Origin: DATJPR01 sp963811705
Lineage (GTDB): Bacteria > Bacteroidota > Ignavibacteria > UBA10030 > UBA6906
Assembly: GCA_963811705.1 (NCBI GenBank)
Contig: CAWESL010000007.1
Location: 62,001 to 126,000, forward strand
Direction: 5' to 3'
Length of the DNA stretch: 64,000 nucleotides
Shown here: positions 58,592-64,000 of the stretch, piece by piece
Numbering within the stretch: the stretch's first letter is position 1
Layout: each line of letters starts with the position of its first letter
Program-made: the position numbers and the translations under genes
The notes under the pieces: model-generated
Databases searched by the model: none
What the model saw: the letters and a program-made list of their open reading frames with translations, nothing else
What the model was told of the DNA's origin: nothing

Positions 58592-59703
58592 CGGCTGGTT
58601 CTCCTTATGGCGATTGCTGAATCCCCGACCGCGCCATCCGATGCGCGAATCATCAACATCCGGAGCGAGTCTCCTGACGCTGTCAGAAGACAGAAATGAT
58701 GGACCGCTTCCTTGTACGCAACCCACGCGCTGTCTGCGCGGAAATCATACAACGGTGCACCTCCGCCCCCCGTCACTATATACGTCGTCCCGTTGATCGG
58801 ATTCGTTCGTTCGTAACAATGATCGTGGCCGGCAAATACGAAATTCACGTTATTCTCCTCCATGAGGGGGCACAGGACCGTACGAACGTGCAGATCGCTT
58901 CCATGGTTGCTCGTGCTGTATGGCGGTCGATGCCAGTATGCGATCCGGAACGCCGCGTTCCGACACGCGGGGCTTGCCAAATCCGCCTTGAGCCAGGAAT
59001 ATTGCTCGCTCCCCGGATCGAAGTCGATCTCAGTGTTTAAGGCAATGCAATGGACTTCTCCGGCAGTGAACGAATAGAAATACGCCAACCGGGCAGAATC
59101 GGCCGTTGGAAGAACTTCTTCCTGATAATACATCGGCCCGTTCTCGTGATTTCCTGGCGTCGCGTAGTAGGCAGAGGATCTCCCGATTCCGGAGGAGTCG
59201 CAGAGATCCCGGAAAAAGGCATTCCAATTCTCTTTGGTGTTGGAAGCGACCAGATCCCCGGTGTTGACGACGAACATCGGCCGGTACAATTCCATGCGCC
59301 GGAGGACGGAAATGTGGGCGGCATGGTCTGATCGAGTGTCTCCGTAGATGGCAAAGGTCAACGGCGCTCCGGCGACCGGAAATGTCGTGAACTGGGACAC
59401 AGTAGAGCTGTCACGTCCGGCAATAAGACGATAGCCGTATTGCGTTCCCGGCATCAGACCACTCAAGGGGATTACATGCCTCACGGTCGAATGGGAATCG
59501 ACAACCTGCTGATCGAGTCGCTGACCGGGACCAAAATCGACGCTCCCTTTGACAGGCTCCTTCGTGGTCCATACCACGGTCATGGTTGAATCACCCGCCC
59601 GGGCAAGCCAGGGACCCTGAGCGATCTGGGTCGTGGATGGAGGAGAACACGCCGCCACGACCAGGCACACGGGCCCGAGGAGTAATACGAAAAACTGTTT
59701 CAT
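58588..59703 (-). CDS. Metallophosphoesterase lipoprotein (purple acid phosphatase-like)
   Basis: A 371-residue lipoprotein (MKQFFVLLLGPVCLVVAAC). An N-terminal Fn3-like domain (QGPWLARAGDSTMTVVWTTKEPVKGSVDFG) is followed by a calcineurin-like phosphoesterase with GDTRSDH, VNTGDLVASN, YATPGNHENG, AYWHRPPYS and FAGHDHCYERTNP. Both metal sites are complete, as in purple acid phosphatases. The ATG at 59703 has a promoter just upstream; the long in-frame extension to 60294 runs antisense to the next gene and is dismissed. It heads an operon with CnoX, CDF and cysteine desulfurase. Confidence 0.9.
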   Translation of the reverse strand: MKQFFVLLLGPVCLVVAACSPPSTTQIAQGPWLARAGDSTMTVVWTTKEPVKGSVDFGPGQRLDQQVVDSHSTVRHVIPLSGLMPGTQYGYRLIAGRDSSTVSQFTTFPVAGAPLTFAIYGDTRSDHAAHISVLRRMELYRPMFVVNTGDLVASNTKENWNAFFRDLCDSSGIGRSSAYYATPGNHENGPMYYQEEVLPTADSARLAYFYSFTAGEVHCIALNTEIDFDPGSEQYSWLKADLASPACRNAAFRIAYWHRPPYSTSNHGSDLHVRTVLCPLMEENNVNFVFAGHDHCYERTNPINGTTYIVTGGGGAPLYDFRADSAWVAYKEAVHHFCLLTASGDSLRMLMIRASDGAVGDSAIAIRRTSR

Positions 59704-59734
59704 CCATTTCCCGGTGAAGTGTTTTTTTCGAAAC

Positions 59735-59765
59735 GAAAGATATCGCTTGATCGCCGAACAAGCAA
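59735..59765 (-). promoter_or_regulatory. Promoter of the metallophosphoesterase operon
   Basis: Minus-strand TTG (59765-59763), 20-base spacer, TATCTTTC (59742-59735). One mismatch from TTG-N20-TAnnTTTG. The expected leader is about 25 bases to the ATG at 59703. Confidence 0.55.
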
Positions 59766-59784
59766 ACCATTTTTCGTGATTGCC

Positions 59785-59815
59785 TTGATTCTTTACGTGC
59801 TTTTGCTCAATTTTC
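59785..59815 (+). promoter_or_regulatory. Weak candidate promoter of the PRC/MgtE-N/CBS gene
   Basis: TTG (59785-59787), 20-base spacer, CAATTTTC (59808-59815), two mismatches in the -10-like box. About 60 bases to the ATG at 59884. No M-box riboswitch motif can be seen in the leader. Confidence 0.25.
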
Positions 59816-59883
59816 GGATCGCCATCGTTACGTGACCGGCCCCTTGTGTGCTCGACCATTGTCATTAGGCCCCCCGTCCGATC

Positions 59884-61182
59884 ATGGGACTCGAAACGGT
59901 CTCCTTCATATATCTCTCGGAACTGATCGGCGCCCCCGTCGTCAGTGCGCAGACGAATCGACGCATTGGTCGCGTGATCGACATGGCCGCCGTCAGCAGC
60001 CACGTGTTTCCGAAAGTCTCGGGGGTCTTGATCAAGCCCGCCCGCAACGGCACCCCAGCCTATCTGCCCTGGGCCGCATTCCGAAGATCTGAATTCTCGG
60101 CGCGGTTCATCGCAGACCGGGAGCCCTCCGCCCTCGGCACAGAGAAAGGCATTGACGGCGAGATCCTTCTGCGCCGGAGCTTCCTCGACAAACAAGTCAT
60201 TTCCACCACCGGTTACAAACTTGTCCGCGTGAACGACCTCCAGTTGCTCATTGACAACTCCCCCAGAGACAACGCGAACCTGTTTCTCGTGCACATCGAC
60301 GTCGGCTTCAAGGGACTTTTGCGTCGCCTGGGATGGCTGCGGCCGGTCAATGCCGTGTTCCGGTGGATCGTGGCGCGCGACATGAAGGACCAGTTTCTTT
60401 CGTGGAAATACATCCAGCCCACGACGACCACGACCGTGATGGGTTCCCTGCGACTAACGACCGATGCTTCCAAGCTGTCAGAGATCCATCCCGCCGACCT
60501 CGCGGACATCTTCGAAGATCTGGGAACAGACGAGCGGAAATCCCTCCTCGAATCCCTCGATCCATCGACCGCCGCTTCGACGATCCAGGAGATGCCGCTG
60601 AACGTCAGGGTGCAGGTGGCCGAAACGTTGGAAACCGAGAACCTCGCGCGGATTATTCAGGCCATGCAGCGTGACGAGAGCGTCGATCTGATCGGCGAAT
60701 TGGCAACGGAAGTGCGGTCGGCACTGTACAGCGCTCTGCCGGCGGAGACCGTAGCCGAGATCAAGGAGTTGACAAACCTCTCGACATTCGGCGTCGGAAG
60801 CATCATGAATACCGAGTTCGTGTCCGTCCCGAAAGGACTCCGTACCGGCGAAGTTCTTGACCGCATCCGGGCCGAGGCCGGCCGCGTCGAATTGATCTAT
60901 TACGTCTACGTCGTCGACGGCGACGAACGTCTGGTCGGCATCGCAAGTCTTCGGAGCATCCTCGCGGCGCCGCCCGAAACACCGCTCGAGGAGATCGTCA
61001 GGGAGAATTTTGTCGCCGTTTCGGTTGACGATCGGATCAAAGATGTTGCGCCGATCTTCCTGAAGTATAACTTCGAGGCGGTCCCCGTCGTCGACGACCA
61101 GAGCCATATTCTGGGAATCGTTTCGTTGCGGGATACTCTGGAATCGGTGTTTCCCAAGCTCCGCGAGGATTCCAAGGCCTGA
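59884..61182 (+). CDS. PRC-barrel / MgtE N-domain / CBS-pair regulatory protein (no membrane domain)
   Basis: A 432-residue soluble protein. Residues 1-90 form a PRC-barrel (LSELIGAPVVSAQTNRRIGRVIDMAAV...GVLIKPARNG); around 195-300 is an MgtE N-terminal superhelix (KLSEIHPADLADIFEDLGTDERKSLLESLDPSTAASTIQEMP); 300-430 is a CBS pair (GSIMNTEFVSVPKGLRTGEVLD..., FVAVSVDDRIKDVAPIFLKYNFEAVPVVDD). In MgtE these domains sense Mg2+ and gate the channel, but the MgtE membrane domain is missing. The next gene, an Nramp homologue, starts one base after the stop and probably takes its place. Confidence 0.85.
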   Translation: MGLETVSFIYLSELIGAPVVSAQTNRRIGRVIDMAAVSSHVFPKVSGVLIKPARNGTPAYLPWAAFRRSEFSARFIADREPSALGTEKGIDGEILLRRSFLDKQVISTTGYKLVRVNDLQLLIDNSPRDNANLFLVHIDVGFKGLLRRLGWLRPVNAVFRWIVARDMKDQFLSWKYIQPTTTTTVMGSLRLTTDASKLSEIHPADLADIFEDLGTDERKSLLESLDPSTAASTIQEMPLNVRVQVAETLETENLARIIQAMQRDESVDLIGELATEVRSALYSALPAETVAEIKELTNLSTFGVGSIMNTEFVSVPKGLRTGEVLDRIRAEAGRVELIYYVYVVDGDERLVGIASLRSILAAPPETPLEEIVRENFVAVSVDDRIKDVAPIFLKYNFEAVPVVDDQSHILGIVSLRDTLESVFPKLREDSKA

Positions 61183-61183
61183 C

Positions 61184-62437
61184 ATGTCATTTCTCAAACG
61201 CCTGCGCGATCGTCCGCTTCTCCGAAACCTCGTGATTTTCATGGGTATTGTCGGCCCGGGAATCATTACGGGGAGCGTCGACAACGATGCCGGCGGAATC
61301 ACTACGTACTCGGTGGCCGGCGCACTGTATGGATACAAGCTGCTCTGGACGCTGATCCCGTCCTTCATCGCGCTGCTCACCGTCCAGGAAATGAATGCGA
61401 GGATGGGCATTGTCACCGGCAAGGGGTTGGCGGACCTTATCCGGGAAAACTTCGGCGTCAAGATTACGTTCTATATCTTCATCTTTCTGCTGGTGGCCGA
61501 CATCGGCAATACCGCAACAGAATTCGCCGGCGTCGCCGGCAGCATGATGGTGCTCGGTGTCAGCAAGTATGTCAGCGTCCCCATCGTTGCCGTCATCGTC
61601 TGGATTCTGGTGGTCAAAGGAAACTACAAAATCTCCGAGAAGGTGTTCCTCCTGTTCAGTGTCTTCCTGCTTTCCTATGTCTTCTCCGCAATCCTTGCGA
61701 AACCGGACTGGCAGGCGATCGGGCAATCGCTCGTCAAGCCCGATGTGGAGTGGAATCAGCAATATATTTACACTGTCCTCGGGCTCGTCGGGACAACCGT
61801 GGCGCCCTGGATGCAGTTCTACATGCAGTCGTCGGTCATCGAGAAGGGCATCAAGGTCGGGGACTACAAATTCACGGTGTATGATGTCGTGCTCGGTTGT
61901 ATTGCGACGATCGTCGTGGCATTCTTCATCATCGTTTCGTGCGCCGCGACTCTCCACGTGAACGGAGTGCATATCGATGAAGCGAAGGATGCGGCAATGG
62001 CCCTCCGGCCGCTCGCGGGGGCGATTGCCTCGCAAGTGTTCGCCTTCGGCCTATTCATTGCGTCAGTCTTCTCCGCAGCGATCCTCCCCCTTGCGACCGC
62101 ATTCTACGTTTGCGAGGCCTTCGGTTTTGAGGCGGGGATCGACAAGAAATTCCTCGAGGCCCCGCAGTTCTACTCCCTGTTTACCGTGATTATTCTCATC
62201 GCCGTCGTGATCATCCTCATTCCGAACGCCCCGTTGATTTCGATCACGATCGGAACACAGGTCCTCAACGCCATTCTTCTCCCCGTCGTCCTGATCTGCA
62301 TGATGATTATCGTGAACAAAGTGGAGATCATGGAAGAGTACACCAACAGCCGACTGCAGAATATTATCGGCTGGTCGACGTCGATCATCCTGATCATCCT
62401 CAGCAGTCTCTTGCTCTTCAGCGGCGGACTCTCCTAG
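61184..62437 (+). CDS. Nramp-family divalent metal transporter with altered metal site (NRMT-like, probable Mg2+ transporter)
   Basis: A 417-residue Nramp homologue with 10-11 helices. TM1 reads GPGIITGSVDNDAGGITTYSVAG, so the canonical DPGN motif is changed to D33-N-D-A. TM6 reads GTTVAPWMQFYMQSS: the selectivity methionine of the MPH motif is alanine (A207) and His is Trp (W209). Loss of this Met is the hallmark of Nramp-related Mg2+ transporters. It is translationally coupled (1-base gap) to a soluble protein with MgtE-type Mg2+-sensing domains. Mg2+ as substrate is inference. Confidence 0.82.
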   Translation: MSFLKRLRDRPLLRNLVIFMGIVGPGIITGSVDNDAGGITTYSVAGALYGYKLLWTLIPSFIALLTVQEMNARMGIVTGKGLADLIRENFGVKITFYIFIFLLVADIGNTATEFAGVAGSMMVLGVSKYVSVPIVAVIVWILVVKGNYKISEKVFLLFSVFLLSYVFSAILAKPDWQAIGQSLVKPDVEWNQQYIYTVLGLVGTTVAPWMQFYMQSSVIEKGIKVGDYKFTVYDVVLGCIATIVVAFFIIVSCAATLHVNGVHIDEAKDAAMALRPLAGAIASQVFAFGLFIASVFSAAILPLATAFYVCEAFGFEAGIDKKFLEAPQFYSLFTVIILIAVVIILIPNAPLISITIGTQVLNAILLPVVLICMMIIVNKVEIMEEYTNSRLQNIIGWSTSIILIILSSLLLFSGGLS

Positions 62438-62546
62438 ACCGCGCGCCGTCCGGCCGCAACAATTCAATGTCGATTTTCCGGTGGATTTCCTTCGACGATT
62501 TTTCCTCCTTGACACGTCCAATCGTCGATCATCCCATGGAGCGCTT

Positions 62547-63608
62547 ATGCAATCGTTGCCCCCTCAGTCGGAAATGGAGCAGGCCTATCTGACGCGCAAT
62601 GCATCGTATGATGGCATCTTTGTCCTCGGCGTACGCTCGACAGGCATCTTCTGTCGCCCGTCGTGCGGCGCCCGCAAACCGAAGCCGTCGAACGTCGAAT
62701 ATTTCCGCACAGCGCGCGAGGCCCTCTTCGCAGGGTTCCGACCGTGCAAACGCTGCAAGCCGATGATGGCCATCGGAGCCGTGCCGTCGTGGGTCGAGCG
62801 CCTCTTTGCGGAAGTCGAACATGATCCGTCCCGGCGCATCAGCGACGCGGCCGTACGGAAGCTCGGGATCGATCCTGCGCGCGTGAGGCGCTATTTTCAG
62901 AAGAACTTCGGGATGACCTTCCAGACCTACTGTCGGGGCCGGCGGCTGGGCGCTGCCCTGCAAGATATCCGCAATGGGGCACGCCTTGACGATGTGGCGC
63001 TCGGACACGGGTTCGAATCGCACAGCGGTTTCCGCGACGCCTTTGCGAAGACGTTCGGGACACCACCCGGGAAAGCCCGTTCAACGGAGAGCATCCTGTT
63101 CACATGGATTGAAAGTCCTCTCGGGGCGATGATCGCCGGTGCGACGTCGGATACCCTGGTCCTCCTGGAATTCACCGACCGGAGAATGCTTGCAGCCCAG
63201 ATCGCCACGCTCTTTCGCATCTTCAAGAGACCCATCCTCCCCGGTGAAAATGCCGTCCTGCGACAGCTCAGAAAAGAGCTCGCCGAATATTTTGACAGGA
63301 AGAGGAAACACTTTACGGTCCCGATCGACTTTCCCGGCAGCGAGTTTCAACAACAAGTCTGGCAAGCCCTGCGCAAGATCCCGTACGGCACCACCGTCTC
63401 CTACGAAGAACTCGCCAGATCCATCGGAAAGAAGAACGCCCAACGCGCTGTCGGCCATTCGAACGGACTGAATCGCATAGCGATTGTCGTCCCGTGCCAC
63501 CGGGTGATCAACAAAGGAGGGAAGCTCGGCGGATATGGTGGAGGGATCTGGCGGAAACAGGCCCTGCTGGAATTGGAACGGGGGGAGCGCCTCCTCCTCG
63601 TTGCCTGA
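62547..63608 (+). CDS. ada: Ada: methylphosphotriester/O6-methylguanine-DNA methyltransferase and transcriptional regulator
   Basis: A 353-residue bifunctional Ada. N-terminal zinc domain with C36, C40 (FCRPSC), C67 and C70 (CKRC); C36 corresponds to the methyl acceptor of E. coli Ada. AraC-type helix-turn-helix at about 85-175 (ISDAAVRKLGIDPARVRRYFQKNFGMTF). C-terminal MGMT domain with DNA-binding arginine region QRAVGHSNGLNRIAI and acceptor C317 in VPCHRV. Start ATG 62547; the frame begins at 62481. It repairs alkylation and activates its own expression when methylated. Confidence 0.95.
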   Translation: MQSLPPQSEMEQAYLTRNASYDGIFVLGVRSTGIFCRPSCGARKPKPSNVEYFRTAREALFAGFRPCKRCKPMMAIGAVPSWVERLFAEVEHDPSRRISDAAVRKLGIDPARVRRYFQKNFGMTFQTYCRGRRLGAALQDIRNGARLDDVALGHGFESHSGFRDAFAKTFGTPPGKARSTESILFTWIESPLGAMIAGATSDTLVLLEFTDRRMLAAQIATLFRIFKRPILPGENAVLRQLRKELAEYFDRKRKHFTVPIDFPGSEFQQQVWQALRKIPYGTTVSYEELARSIGKKNAQRAVGHSNGLNRIAIVVPCHRVINKGGKLGGYGGGIWRKQALLELERGERLLLVA

Positions 63609-63617
63609 GCGACACGG

Positions 63618-64000
63618 CTACCAGAGTCTGCGGAAGAGCCAGACCACGTATCTGAAGAGGTCAATCTGCGCGGATGGCATCCGCAACGCGGGATTGAAAT
63701 GGACCTCCTCATAACGCCTGGCGGTCATCGACATTTGCTCGAAAGCGGTCAACGGAGGCGGACGCCGTGGAAGCATGCCGCTCAAACCGGCGAGCATGGT
63801 GCGTCGTGATGCCCGCGGAGGCAACGAGAAGAGAAGTCCGCCGAGAACCATCCGGCGGCATAACGGGTTGCGGCGGAGATAGGCAGTCAGGTCTTGTGCG
63901 GAAATTTCTTCGACACTCCCGTCGGGGAAATTGAGAGCGAAGACGGATTGCAAAGATTCCGCCGGCGCAGTCCGGATGCTTCCCTGCTTCTCGACTTCTT
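63618..64000 (-). CDS. Uncharacterised protein, 5'-truncated by the window edge
   Basis: The frame runs from the stop at 63618 to the right edge without a convincing start (the TTG at 63953 is just a possible codon; upstream codons read VEKQGSIRTAPAES and stay open). Visible sequence has SVFALNFPDGSVEEISAQDLTAYLRRNPLCRRMVLGG, then a basic proline-containing part (RASRRTMLAGLSGMLPRRPPPLTAFEQMSM) and ends IDLFRYVVWLFRRLW. No family recognised. It converges with ada, 9 bases apart. Confidence 0.5.
   Translation of the reverse strand, partial: EVEKQGSIRTAPAESLQSVFALNFPDGSVEEISAQDLTAYLRRNPLCRRMVLGGLLFSLPPRASRRTMLAGLSGMLPRRPPPLTAFEQMSMTARRYEEVHFNPALRMPSAQIDLFRYVVWLFRRLW

Noticed and set aside
59704..59883. 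M-box (Mg2+) riboswitch in front of the CBS/Nramp operon
   Set aside because: Length would fit and the function would suit, but none of the conserved M-box sequence blocks can be found on the plus strand.
59704..60294. N-terminal extension of the metallophosphoesterase frame by almost 200 codons
   Set aside because: It runs antisense through the PRC/MgtE-N/CBS gene and its promoter region. The real N-terminus is the lipoprotein signal at 59703, right after a good promoter.
63010..63019. GGTTCGAATC, identical to a tRNA T-loop
   Set aside because: It lies within the helix-turn-helix coding part of ada and no acceptor or anticodon arm can be folded around it.

Overview
The window is a gene-dense, moderately GC-rich chromosomal segment with no sign of mobile DNA, rRNA, tRNA or CRISPR. 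Several features point to the Bacteroidota/Ignavibacteriota/Chlorobi (FCB) group. An M1 aminopeptidase ends in a type IX secretion (Por) sorting domain with the NYPNPFNPTT signature. A DUF3078 outer-membrane-type protein is present. At least seven promoters fit TTG-N19/20-TAnnTTTG, the promoter type known from Bacteroidota. An Ignavibacteria-like heterotroph is my best guess; the exact taxon cannot be read from the sequence.

Layout. 0-2.2 kb: a HAD phosphatase and an L-2-hydroxyglutarate-oxidase-type flavoprotein (+). 2.2-15.7 kb: one long minus-strand cluster that starts with a CcsA/HemX-like membrane protein and runs hemA-hemC-hemD-hemE-hemH-hemG-hemB-hemL, then a PEBP protein, a thioredoxin-NHL-DsbD-like protein and an SGNH hydrolase. 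It covers glutamyl-tRNA to protoheme except the coproporphyrinogen oxidase step. 15.8-19.3 kb: a CPXCG protein (+), an orphan GvpL/GvpF-like protein (-), a sigma/zinc anti-sigma pair (+), and a cassette of tiny cysteine-containing genes (DUF2892, an unknown 85-aa protein, DUF1858, DUF6132) preceded by a hairpin that hides the ribosome binding site. 19.3-26 kb: an ECF sigma factor, a small membrane protein and a TolC/MFP/RND efflux set (-).

26-37 kb: mostly single housekeeping or envelope genes: a beta-hydroxyacid dehydrogenase, DUF3298, M48 protease, MscL, DUF3078, an amino-acid permease, an M28 peptidase, small membrane or cysteine-rich peptides, a stand-alone AsnC RAM domain, and a papain-like protease with an unusual active site. 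37.4-40.9 kb: kdpDE without kdpFABC. 40.9-50.1 kb: a minus-strand run secA-glnB-era-eamA-M1 peptidase-uvrC. 50.2-55.6 kb: PBP4-type carboxypeptidase, DUF4097 protein, glutaminyl-cyclase-like M28, prmA, ppx/gppA. 55.7-59.7 kb: metallophosphoesterase-CnoX-CDF-cysteine desulfurase (-). 59.9-62.4 kb: a PRC/MgtE-N/CBS regulatory protein coupled to an Nramp homologue whose metal site looks adapted to Mg2+ rather than transition metals. 62.5-64 kb: ada and the 3' part of an unknown gene.

The most interesting items are the Nramp/CBS pair, the orphan GvpF-like protein with its divergent promoter pair, the SD-occluding leader in front of the DUF2892 cassette, and the repeated promoter signature, which fixes several start codons.
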